A stretch of DNA of 64,000 nucleotides from contig NZ_JACWUO010000008.1 of the NCBI RefSeq assembly GCF_020857975.1, positions 1-64,000 of the forward strand. Direction: 5' to 3'. The notes beneath the pieces are model-generated. The model saw only the letters and a list, made by a program, of their open reading frames with translations. It had not been told where the DNA came from and did not search any database. The stretch is from Stenotrophomonas rhizophila. GTDB taxonomy: Bacteria > Pseudomonadota > Gammaproteobacteria > Xanthomonadales > Xanthomonadaceae. Shown one piece after another: positions 56,301 through 61,519 of the stretch. The translations under genes were made by a program, and so were the position numbers. Each line of letters opens with the position of its first letter. Positions within the stretch are counted from its first letter, which is position 1.

Positions 56301-57952
56301 CTGTTGAGCGACTTGTCGTCGCGGTTGAGCGGGGCGTCCCGCTGTTCGTTGCCCTGCACGTTGATCTGGACGTTGTTGGCCTCCATCGCGATCTTGACCC
56401 CGACATAGCCGGCCACGTCCAGGCGGGCGCCCTGGCGGACCTCGCTGTCGGCGGCGTCGACGAAGATCTGCCCGCCAGTGGCCAGGGTCAGGCTGCCGTC
56501 TTCGAAGGCCACCTTGCCGCCGGTGCCGATCTGCACCAGCGACTGGTCGCGGCGATGGGCGATACCGTCGCCGACCTTGTCCGACTCCTGCACCAGCGTT
56601 TCGCGCTGGACATCCAGCGCGGTGGTGGCGCTGGCATCGAGCACGATCGCGGTGGTGCTGTTGCGATCCAGCAGGATGCTGCCGGTGCTATCGGCGCGTT
56701 CGTTCTGCAGGTGCACGGTGCCGCGGGTGTGCACCGAGCTGGTCGAGATCAGCGCACCCTGCTGGCGCACGTCATGGCCGGCCAGGGTGATGTCGCCGGT
56801 GGCGGCCTGGACCAGGCCGGTATTGTCGACCACGCCGGTGTCGGCGCTGGCCGCCGTGCCGCGCAGCGTGGTGACCACGTTGCCGCGGGTAGTGGAGGTC
56901 TGGTTCTGCTCAGTGCCCATGCCCTTGCGGATCACGAACGCATCGCCGGCGGCCAGCAGGGTCTGGCCGTTGGCGGTGGCGATCTGGCCGTGGTTGTGCA
57001 CCTGGCGGCCGAGCAGCAGCACATAGCCACCGCCTTCGGTGACTGAAGACGGCACGGCAGTGGTGATCTGCGCGCCCCGTTCCACCACCACATCGCCGGT
57101 GGCCGCGCCATGGGCGAAGCTGTTGGCGGTGGTGGTCAGTTCATTGCCGAAGGTCGGGATGAACCCCTTGCCCTGCGCATCGCTGTAGATGCCCTTGCGG
57201 AACTGCGCATCGCTGATGTTGACCGCGGCGGCGGCCAGGTTCTTGACGTTGACCTGGCTGCTGCCGTCGAACACCACGCCATTGCGGTTGACCAGCATCA
57301 CCGTGCCCTGGCCCTGGATGCGGCCGAGGATCTGCGAGGGGCGCGCGGACGGATCGTTGACCCGGTTGAGCAGCGACCAGCCGGCCTGCTGGTCGAAATC
57401 GACCACGGTGTTGCGGCCGACGTTGAAGGTTTCCCAGTTGAGGATGGCCTTGTCGCCAGTCTGCGCGATGCTGACCGTGGTAGTGCCGTCCTTGCTGCTC
57501 TGGGTGGGCGCACTGGCGTTGGACCAGCCCCGGGTCAGCGCGTCGTCGTCGACCTTCAGGCCACCCTGGCCCAGGCCGTCGGGCACCTGGCTGACGCGCA
57601 GCCGTGCGGCGTCGCGCGCGGTCTGCTGCAGGCGCTGCTGCATGGCGATGGCCTGCGCGGCGGTGTTGAGGTTGTCCAGCGAGGTCTTGAGCGTCTCGCG
57701 CGCCTTCTGCGCCTGCGCATCGGTGCGGTCCAGATTGGACGGCATGCCGCTGGGCAATCGCCCGCTCTGCACCGCGTTCTGCTGCTGGGCGCCCTTGCCA
57801 GCGAACCAGGCAGGGCTGAAGGCCTGCTGCGCCTGAACCCCGGCCACCATGCCGCTGGCCATCAGCATCACCGCGATCGCCTGCGACAGCGGCCGCAGCT
57901 GCGGCGTGCGCGCGCTGGAATGGCCAACCGGTACGTTCTGCTGCTTCACCAT
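44345..57952 (-). CDS. Giant filamentous haemagglutinin (TpsA), DUF3739 C-terminus
   Basis: 4535-aa secreted beta-helix adhesin. Signal peptide to about VQAQQAF (residue 43). TPS/haemagglutination secretion domain at about 100-270 (TTTVSIAQTGDKAILNWETF, ILGRIQGQGTVMLVNRNGVVFDGSSQVNV, LAAAAVNISDAQF). Then thousands of residues of Gly/Ala/Asp/Leu/Val-rich repeats such as GSIRLAARNGVALGSAAVLDASA, coils of a right-handed beta-helix. The end resembles the DUF3739 family of outer-membrane haemagglutinins (ADNIQVQGKATGIPLIAAVNV, QVVGMGELNAEQRARL). No CDI-like toxin cap is visible. ATG at 57952; the frame is open a little further but lacks a signal. Its transporter is immediately downstream. The sigma/FecR genes upstream suggest inducible expression. 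Confidence 0.93.
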   Translation of the reverse strand: MVKQQNVPVGHSSARTPQLRPLSQAIAVMLMASGMVAGVQAQQAFSPAWFAGKGAQQQNAVQSGRLPSGMPSNLDRTDAQAQKARETLKTSLDNLNTAAQAIAMQQRLQQTARDAARLRVSQVPDGLGQGGLKVDDDALTRGWSNASAPTQSSKDGTTTVSIAQTGDKAILNWETFNVGRNTVVDFDQQAGWSLLNRVNDPSARPSQILGRIQGQGTVMLVNRNGVVFDGSSQVNVKNLAAAAVNISDAQFRKGIYSDAQGKGFIPTFGNELTTTANSFAHGAATGDVVVERGAQITTAVPSSVTEGGGYVLLLGRQVHNHGQIATANGQTLLAAGDAFVIRKGMGTEQNQTSTTRGNVVTTLRGTAASADTGVVDNTGLVQAATGDITLAGHDVRQQGALISTSSVHTRGTVHLQNERADSTGSILLDRNSTTAIVLDASATTALDVQRETLVQESDKVGDGIAHRRDQSLVQIGTGGKVAFEDGSLTLATGGQIFVDAADSEVRQGARLDVAGYVGVKIAMEANNVQINVQGNEQRDAPLNRDDKSLNSRNIWLDRRDLVLVPAGTNGYEADRWYTAGGLLEVGGYLGVTGHGIGEWSAQGGTVQFSGGNLVTQRGSSINLSGGALDVQTGYVNLTHLKGADGKLYNASTAPGDLRYSGLYRGFEDTHARWGNTEFYYNPLIAPQRRLENGYTVGRDAGRLIVATGQAQLQGEVATTTFQGDRQQRARDAALDGYQQGQTSVARQGQLVVGSYQPFYDKDSGQQRFSPGALAERVSIGGDPASASGSGGIGLDAAWLNAQRFGGVEVYAHAGIDVNQALEVAPGGTIALHASDVRIDADLRARGGSIALGDMVVQHTTGGVQWQDLPISARPGDTLLHQVLVGDDVTLDTRGLWTNQWQDPALIAGLPFVDGGSVALRSTGNVTLGKGSVIDVSSGAAMGADGDVAGGEGGSVTLAAGQNMGSGVLSLDGSVRAYGVKGGGTLNIENGTLVSIGGDVPDAIEHLAAGQANTLPVRLAADVTIQPGDVIPLSFSITVTHVAGGKPMPATVRPDVSSTKPVTTRAPWVLPVAVQLADNGPSKGPGEILPAGTTLWTISDLPAGYVLPAAVFPSGLPIPPQTSRYVAGTVASAAVTVPAGTRLPVGTVWQREVPVQSFLALDTGLFQSGFKQYNVVGRDGVTVVEGTHLDVAMPLLQVDLAAARALATGADPDGALSAWLPALQQDDQKSGDVTLRKGAGLSLTAGTAQNAADLEIGANSRINVDPGQAISLTGNAQITLDGALQARGGRITVLGGDLGEGNLLNRPNGLPNARSIWIGEQAVLDVSGTAHTALDEKGGRHGQVLDGGTIEIGARHDLASRDINAIDAFVVVREGARLDASGAQATLDLPGLGQTNVASHGGVIALSASNGLFVDGSLRAVAGGSGARGGTLALNLETPIYGQVDRWSGKGAEVDDGVRVPRELVIEQHYSGSGLGADVVAGELDPTLAYGKARYGVDAITAGGFDTASLYVNGLLDFDGSVDLRMGQALYLTASSLGLATDAARDSQVQLAAPYLRLAGTARRQPDNTIMPNPITGSSNTGPAAGSKGVAALADDASITLAGSLVDLVGAVGFGARGEIVQNADNPLLVERDAFGTVRIESQGDLRLRAADLYSPGDTTLAAAQIYGSGNVTVGLRNTLNEWGAPSIGLDPDRVLDIQRIGSALPAQPYSVFGAMSFAAATINQGGVLRAPLGSITLGRADGSGYTGVVNLLPGSVTSVSANGLVMPYGGTVDGLVYNYDGVDVDYQGVGGEPKVEFRSHAVNAQPGAVLDLSGGGELTGAAFLSGRGGSTDARLNPLVQMGRDGFTLPGLSTNPVYAIVPGVQAGQAPIGAEHGAGDPAIGQQITIGAGIPGLPAGTYTLLPSNYALLPGAFRVERNGLAGSAASFGTTQAMRNGSWSTSARQGVANTGSSDVLPTQWLVTAADTLRTYSQYNETSYANFALQQAAREGAPRPLLERDAKAVNFMVTNPSLAGSLELPSLQFNASVLDAPGAAGTGSVARLLNAADYEILADGSQPTEDFAGISVHASELNRIGAARLEIGGRLRSTYSNPTTGSLQSANVITIDGSAGSNSIVLRAGAQLQAADVFLMTGRQAGGITLEQGAGINTLGQGAAAYDATQGYIYAPGRNALLAVSNGQINLLAPEAPDSQGNGAGTIEIGACAITTGCAGTTRLYSEGTIATATDNRFVLGDAVRYGTRNLSLAVGGINVGSAASIAEATARGTLPAGMTLNQDVLGRLLLGDTSVGAPALEALSLTARESVNFYGDVSLSTYDAVTGKSALQQLVLGTPAIYGHGDADAVARIHTDTLIWSGALAPAGSIVADGPGTGHGQLVVDARDIVFGYGPRTQPDTVRAQDRLALGFAGVHLNASGRVTANQKGSLSVFETQGAWNADTKTYARSGGELFISTPLLTGAAGSVNTITAGGNLHVTGNSAAATPDNATLAAALGAEIALDSRSGNLLLDTTVLLPSGKLGLAAQGEVRLADGAQLDLGGRRIDFFDTAKYSWGGDVLIDSRQGDVRQDSGAKINLAAQNNRAGTFTAHAAAGSIDLAGQLLGSSSGHYDAGGTEVPYAAGRIDLHGQAINDFSALNTRLTRDGVTGGRSFRIGQGDLALGDEVVAREVNIALDNGQLMVNGTIDASGEQAGSIRLAARNGVALGSAAVLDASASVLRRDSYGVAIDAPNRASIEIDSGSGTLSIASGARMDLRVAGSSRNVGTVALNAPRVGGDDVAIQAGGPITIDGARTIQLNAFITDNTAAPGTEASTDGESYQVIDQAYLDRLHTRSITFIDAALANSALVDNRLAGLRRYGDAFHLRPGVEVVADLALNADGNLHVDGDLDLSAHRYASLNPGSQRSSARGSGEAGALVLRAQGDLDVFGSISDGFDGSRLGTTFDDNGWYLTAGRQLFGSDVVVPHGGLVTLAAGTVFNSGKVLNYALPIGDMQMAAGTLLPAEASLALPLALAKGTVLGAAVHDADGALLYAAGTVLADAVTLPQGARLSAGLRLPLAARIAAMTWPAGVALPASPLNNLVTLAADLGLAKGAFIPSDTEVKLPGDATTVNLRPTDADGNQGRVWALAPMLAAGSQSWDISLVAGADVAAADRLTVDRAGTGSLRLSDPHYGQGGAVVEIPGSGSPATYLWGDVAAFEQLVRDFFGDYLLSFVPTAGAAFNDDQIAEMMLWGLVWDGPANLNDHGYGDLAALDAPAVPPDTEFRKLPGREQLPSVVRTGTGDLRLVAGADIATTSLYGVYTAGTPSASLAVGGSDAYNQPRAVMVPDVFNPIGNSVLGDEGAAFEHLVDGGSQSLYQAWYPDAGGNLLLRAGGDILGDSLGRKPNSIRTETLGLATARLTPTGSVGNWLWRQGSGSVETGTDAVPTAWWINFGTYVAAPGGSNDYNNFVNMPRLVGFTGFGTLGGGNLVLESGGDAGMLQGRGDHGSHYLARSAGLNLAVASTGRMTASGELVQTGGGDLDIRIGGGLNADPALRSFTGSNAAPEANVITANDAHRLELNGSFTNLRGALRLQAGNVGGVELRYGARQDAKESRPYDMYTATAATSAGGPVLVLGDAGARLDARGDLVLGTVTDPGRVGQYNGGTPFTANGVHYADGGWSWFSLWTPSTGVDLFAAGGNLTPTMAMLDGGIRTDGQATDGNHVYPSILRAVATSGSIYYGKARTATTAGTNNEDFVAGVVLAPSPVNERFAAVGTGQLELLAAGSIYANGTGFGTSGADPTALPNPWNPGFVGLAGTNWYGRQFLHNVSPDALAPSVLLSGVFASGSAQRYPLFAFTAPTASGYVHVGQSPSRYYAVHGDLVGLRTGSVVDTRYDELTNGIVITTDSTWYDGGGAVAIRAGRDIVNSGTPLGALDNVGVIYGNADGALGWMGTINRGDPAAEPKPTAIQIGTARGNLVVHTSADDVSVVQAGRDIRFSTFYVAGPGLLDISAGRDMYMADKGELRSLGPVAGITPGDRGSGASIAVAAGLGRHGADWNAFAARYLDAANLADPNRALGEQDGKVVRVYGGATSLAQWLQAQFGYGGDEAGAAAFLAQQQQALDQAHAAAVASGGAAVSRDLAGEFKQESQLHLVNWLTGRFGGANGRGLHFDAASMDAQAFFAALPTEQQSAFLRNVYYAELKAAGREYTAVDGPREGSYLRGREAIATLLPAKDAKGGEIAYQGDLTMFSSALYYEGVSETAATRRPKPGQTYLSEAEWIAAGRPSTGVRYYLVNDAGIHTDFGGDIHLLVPGGRALVGVDGGFLPGAGSGVLTQGEGDINIYSRGSLLLGQSRVFTTFGGDILAWSAEGDINAGRGSKTTVVYTPQRRVYDSVGNVALSPNTPNTGAGIATLNPIAEVPPGDIDLIAPLGTIDAGEAGIRVSGNVNLAALQVLNADNIQVQGKATGIPLIAAVNVSALTSASAAANSAVQAAQDMVKRQTQQAQPSTISVQVLGFGEQTSSVAPSKADDRYDPDSVVQVVGMGELNAEQRARLSSAAAARQ

Positions 57953-58206
57953 CGCTGTCACCCGTCGCAATATCGTTCGCTGATAAGGGCAAGCGCGTGT
58001 CACCGCGCTGCGGTGCGGCGCCGGTCCCTGGCAGCAGGAGCGAGCGTGGCAGTGCAATGCGTTGCGCTTGTTACGAGGGATAAGACCGTGGTCGGTGAAC
58101 GCGACTGAACCACTGCAACAAAAAATTCATCTGCACGCGGCGTCGCGTCGATCGGCGCTGCGATTGTCACTACGCTGTCATCGTCCTGTGCTGTGGTGGC
58201 GGCCAC
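57953..58206. promoter_or_regulatory. Promoter region of the haemagglutinin gene
   Basis: 254 nt between fecR and the haemagglutinin start with no gene. Read on the minus strand it contains an A/T-rich stretch (GATGAATTTTTTGTTGCAG, about 58110-58130) followed by GC-rich DNA to the ATG. A site for the ECF sigma factor is expected here but I cannot identify -35/-10 elements with confidence. Confidence 0.4.
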
Positions 58207-59226
58207 TCAGCCCAGCAGCACCACCCCACCGGGCATGCTCACCACGCGCGCGCCATAGGCATCGCGCACCAGTTCGACAAAGCTGTCGATCCGCGTGATC
58301 GGGATCCGCGCCTGCACCCGGCGCTGCGCCAAGGCCTGGCCGGTGATCACGATGCGACCGGTGCGATAGCGGTTGATCTCGTCCACCACTTCGCCCAGCG
58401 GCTGGTCGTCGAACACCAGCCAGCCCTGCCGCCACGCATCCACCCGCTCGGCCGCCACCGGCGCCACCGAGGTGATCCGGTCGGCATCCAGCCGCGCCTG
58501 GATGCCCGGCTGCAGCCGCACCGTGCGGTCGCCGCGGCGGACCTGTACCTGGCCGGCCAGGCAGGTGACGCGGGTGTCGCCGTCGATGCAGCGCACGTTG
58601 ACCCGCGCCGGATCGCCTGCGGTGACTACCGCGCCGGCGGCGTGGATGGCAAACCCGGGCGCGCCGCCGGCAGCCAGGTCAAACTGGGCTTCGCCCTCGC
58701 GCAGTTCGATGCCGGCGCTGCCGTCTGCCGGCAGGCGCAGGGCGGTACGCGCGGCCATCTCAACGGCCACTCCCTGGATCTGCAGCTGGCGGCGCTCGCC
58801 GGTGGCGGTGTGGTAATCGGCGGCCAGCGCCTGCCACTCCGGCCACAGGCCCAATGGCGAACGCAGGCCGACCCAGCCTACTGCGGCGGCGGCCACCGCG
58901 CCGCCGAGGAAGGCGCGACGGCGCAGATCGACCCGTGCGCGCGGCCGCGCCGTGGTGGCACCGCGTCGTGCCGGCGGCGGCGTGGCCAGCGGTGCCGGCG
59001 CAGCGGCGGCCGGTGCCGACGTCAGCGCCGGGCCCAGCGCCTGCCACAGCTGGCGCGCCTGCGCGAATGCGCGGGCGTGCTGCGGGTCGGCCGCGCGCCA
59101 GCGCCGGAACGCCTCGGCATCGGCTTCGGTGGCGCGCCCGGACTGCAGGCACAGCAGCCATGTCTGCGCCTGCTCGCGCAGCGCGGGGGGGAACGGGGAA
59201 GGCGAAGGATTGGGCATACCAGTCAT
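58207..59226 (-). CDS. FecR-type anti-sigma / sigma regulator
   Basis: 339 aa. N-terminal DUF4880-like helical domain binding the sigma factor (AQTWLLCLQSGRATEADAEAFRRWRAADPQHARAFAQ), one transmembrane helix (FLGGAVAAAAVGWVGL, about 110-125), the periplasmic FecR domain (DYHTATGERRQLQIQG, GEAQFDLAAG, GDTRVTCLAGQVQV) and the C-terminal STN-like end (WLVFDDQPLGEVVDEINRYRTGRIVI). It should bind the ECF sigma factor and release it when the periplasmic part senses its trigger, probably through the upstream STN protein. Overlaps the sigma gene by 4 nt (ATGA). Confidence 0.9.
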   Translation of the reverse strand: MTGMPNPSPSPFPPALREQAQTWLLCLQSGRATEADAEAFRRWRAADPQHARAFAQARQLWQALGPALTSAPAAAAPAPLATPPPARRGATTARPRARVDLRRRAFLGGAVAAAAVGWVGLRSPLGLWPEWQALAADYHTATGERRQLQIQGVAVEMAARTALRLPADGSAGIELREGEAQFDLAAGGAPGFAIHAAGAVVTAGDPARVNVRCIDGDTRVTCLAGQVQVRRGDRTVRLQPGIQARLDADRITSVAPVAAERVDAWRQGWLVFDDQPLGEVVDEINRYRTGRIVITGQALAQRRVQARIPITRIDSFVELVRDAYGARVVSMPGGVVLLG

Positions 59227-59753
59227 GACGGTTTTCCAGCGCCGGGACCGAAACGCTGCACCAGCGGCCGCTCCAGGCGACCGGCACAATGCTGCAGCGC
59301 CTTCTTCAGGTCCTTGCCGATCATCCGCGACGACACCCCGTGCTGATGGGCGATGGCGTCGATCGGTTGTTGGTCGATCCGGGCGGCGATCAGGATGGCG
59401 CGCTGGCGCGCCGGCAGTTCATCCAAGGCAGCGGCCAGCGCGGCGAACTGGGCCTGGTCGAAGGCGACCGCGGCCGGATCCAGATGGTCCACGCCTTCGT
59501 CCATCAACGCGTCCACTTCCACCGCGCTCAATACCCGGCCCTGCGCGGCGCGCTGGTCGGAGGCGGCATTGACCGCCATCCGGAACAGATAGGCCACCGG
59601 GTTGCGCTGCGGCTGCGCCGCGCCCATCCGCTCCACCCGCAGCCAGGTCTCCTGCAGCGCATCCAGGGCCAGGTCGTCCGAACCCAGGCGGCGGCGCAGG
59701 CGCCGACGGAAGGCTTCGTAGTGCTCCAGCAGCAACCCGCGCATACCGGCCAT
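59223..59753 (-). CDS. ECF RNA polymerase sigma factor, FecI-like
   Basis: 176 aa. Region 2 (YEAFRRRLRRRLGSDDLALDALQETWLRVE and NPVAYLFRMAVNAASDQ) and region 4 (LAAALDELPARQRAILIAARIDQQPIDAIAHQHGVSSRMIGKDLKKALQ) with the HTH are clear. Start ATG at 59753 shares its A with the stop of the STN gene. Member of the iron-citrate type group that works with FecR and an STN domain; the target is most likely the haemagglutinin promoter directly downstream. Co-translated with FecR. Confidence 0.92.
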   Translation of the reverse strand: MAGMRGLLLEHYEAFRRRLRRRLGSDDLALDALQETWLRVERMGAAQPQRNPVAYLFRMAVNAASDQRAAQGRVLSAVEVDALMDEGVDHLDPAAVAFDQAQFAALAAALDELPARQRAILIAARIDQQPIDAIAHQHGVSSRMIGKDLKKALQHCAGRLERPLVQRFGPGAGKPS

Positions 59754-60457
59754 CAACGGCCCCGGCACGGTGGGGTGGAATCGGCACTGCGCGGCAACAG
59801 CAGCAGCGTCGCCGGCGATTCCACCGCGTCGGGCAGGCCTGCCAGCGGCAGGCCCTGTACGCGCTGGACGATGGCCGCATCGCGCCGTGCATCGCCGCTG
59901 GAGCTGAGCAGTTCGGCGCGGGCGATGCGCCCGGCCTCCGGCCACACCGCCAGCGCCGCGCGGTAGCTGCCGGGACGGGTCAATGAGGTGCCGCACAGGG
60001 CGCGCTCCAACGATTGCTGGAGGATGACCGCCGCACGCCGCCGCTGCAGGTCGGTGCCGGCGTGCACGCTCGCCGCCGGCGGCGCCGACGCGGGCAATGC
60101 AGCCGCTGCCTCCGCCGCGACCAGGGTCACCGCAGCGGCATCGACATAGCGGGGCGCAAGCCCGGTACCCACCAGCATCAACTGCAAGGCCTCCCTCTGG
60201 TGATAACGACCGGCGATGGCCGCCGAGCGCAGCCCACCCAGCAGCCCCGCGTCACTAAGCACAGCGACCCCGGTGATTTCCCCGTACTGTTGCAATGCCT
60301 GCGGCAAGGGCTGGGCGGGGATGTCGAAATGCAGTGGCGGTGCGGCCGGCGCAGTGCCGTCGGCGGCGTGGGTCGCCCCTGCCACCAGCAGCCCGGCCAG
60401 CCACAGCAACCAGGCGGTGCCGCGCAGGCATCGGCATGCGACGCCTGCCACGACCAT
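59753..60457 (-). CDS. Standalone STN protein with TonB C-terminal-like domain
   Basis: 234 aa. Signal peptide (LLWLAGLLVAGATHAAD), an STN domain (about 40-115: LHFDIPAQPLPQALQQYGEITGVAVLSD, LQLMLVGTGLAPRYV) and a C-terminal part that looks like a TonB C-terminal domain (about 140-205: SYRAALAVWPEAGRIARAELLSSSGDARRDAAIVQRVQGL). STN domains normally sit on TonB receptors and contact FecR; here the domain is free in the periplasm and joined to a TonB-like module. First gene of the STN-sigma-FecR unit. Starts at 60502 (ATG) or 60511 (GTG) are possible, but 60457 gives the best signal peptide. Confidence 0.8.
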   Translation of the reverse strand: MVVAGVACRCLRGTAWLLWLAGLLVAGATHAADGTAPAAPPLHFDIPAQPLPQALQQYGEITGVAVLSDAGLLGGLRSAAIAGRYHQREALQLMLVGTGLAPRYVDAAAVTLVAAEAAAALPASAPPAASVHAGTDLQRRRAAVILQQSLERALCGTSLTRPGSYRAALAVWPEAGRIARAELLSSSGDARRDAAIVQRVQGLPLAGLPDAVESPATLLLLPRSADSTPPCRGR

Positions 60458-60573
60458 ACTCGGCCTGCTCCCCGTTCTGCGCCCAGTGTCATCAAACTGC
60501 ATGCAAGACACGCCAGCATCACAACGCCAAGCCGGTCACATTAGGGCGGCTTCATTGCAGAGCGGTGACACCC

Positions 60574-60966
60574 ATGCGTTTCCCGGATTGCCTGTATGCC
60601 CCACCGCTGCACGCCGCCCTCGCCGTGGCCCTGGCGGTGCTGCCCGGCCACGCCGTGGCGGCACCGGACGGCGCGCAGGCAACGCCGGCGCCGGCCTGCA
60701 TCGAGCTGGAGGTCAATGGCGAACGCATCCGCGACTATGCGTGCCTGGCCCGGCGGCTGGCGCCGGCCGACAGCACCGCGCCGTCGCCGGCCGCCGCGGC
60801 ATCGGAACAACGCGTGCGCCAGGCTCCCAGCACGCTGGGCCTGGCCCACCGCGCCGCCACCCAGCAACGGATGGGCAACAGCTTCGGCATCTCGACCCGG
60901 CCACAACGCCCCGCCCCGGCGCCAGCACCGCCGCCGGTGCCGGTGCCGCCGCGGCCGGGTTACTGA
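60574..60966 (+). CDS. Small secreted Pro-rich protein
   Basis: 130 aa, not recognised. Signal peptide (LHAALAVALAVLPGHAVAAPD), then CIELEVNGERIRDYACLARRL, which gives two Cys that could form a disulfide, and a Pro/Ala tail ending PPPVPVPPRPGY. Composition suggests a periplasmic or surface protein. Divergent from the STN gene and its 3' end overlaps the convergent gene at 60960 by a few bases. Start ATG at 60574 follows a GAGCGG-like leader. Its position beside the TonB_C-like gene suggests it belongs to the same locus. Confidence 0.65.
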   Translation: MRFPDCLYAPPLHAALAVALAVLPGHAVAAPDGAQATPAPACIELEVNGERIRDYACLARRLAPADSTAPSPAAAASEQRVRQAPSTLGLAHRAATQQRMGNSFGISTRPQRPAPAPAPPPVPVPPRPGY

Positions 60967-61400
60967 GCCGGCGCTGCGGCGGGCGGTTGCAGCGACAGCG
61001 ACAGCCGCAGCGGCTGGCGCATGTCCGCCGGCGGCGCGGCCGGCAGGGGGTCGCGCTGCAGCACCGCGCGCAGCGCCGCTTCGGTGTCGGCGCGCCGGTC
61101 GCCCGGCGTATCCAGCCGCAGTGCGCTGATGCGGCCATCGGCGGCAATCCACACACTCAGCGCCAGCGTGGTGGCCTGCGTACGCGGCGGCAGATCGCCG
61201 GCCTGCGCCGCTTCGGCGTCGGCCAGGCGCTGGCCCAGAACCTCGCCAACCTGCTGCGCATAGGCCAGCCAACTGGCCGGCACCGGTGCGGACACGGCGC
61301 TGCCGGCGATGGCCAGCCCACCCAGCATCAGCCAGGCGCGGGGGCGCGCCCAACGGGCACGCAGGTGCAGCAGCCACTGCCGCCACGGAAAGGAATGCAT
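60960..61400 (-). CDS. TonB C-terminal-like small anchored protein
   Basis: 146 aa. One N-terminal membrane segment (AWLMLGGLAIAGSAVSAPV, about 23-41), then a TonB/TolA-like C-terminal domain: SWLAYAQQVGEVLGQRLADA, TQATTLALSVWIAADGRISALRLDTPGDRRADTEAALRAVL, ending LRLSLSLQPP. It lacks the long Pro-rich spacer of real TonB, so it may not reach the outer membrane. Probably a paralogue serving the same locus as the TonB gene at 39.6 kb. Start ATG 61400. Convergent overlap with the secreted Pro-rich gene. Confidence 0.7.
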   Translation of the reverse strand: MHSFPWRQWLLHLRARWARPRAWLMLGGLAIAGSAVSAPVPASWLAYAQQVGEVLGQRLADAEAAQAGDLPPRTQATTLALSVWIAADGRISALRLDTPGDRRADTEAALRAVLQRDPLPAAPPADMRQPLRLSLSLQPPAAAPAQ

Positions 61401-61519
61401 ACGGACTGCTCTGGGTTGGCCACCGGCCGGTGGGTGCCCACTGTGGGCACGCCAGGTGACAGCACGATGGCGGCCGTCGCGGCGGCACCGGTTATGCCCG
61501 GTACCGCCGCGGCGTGCAG

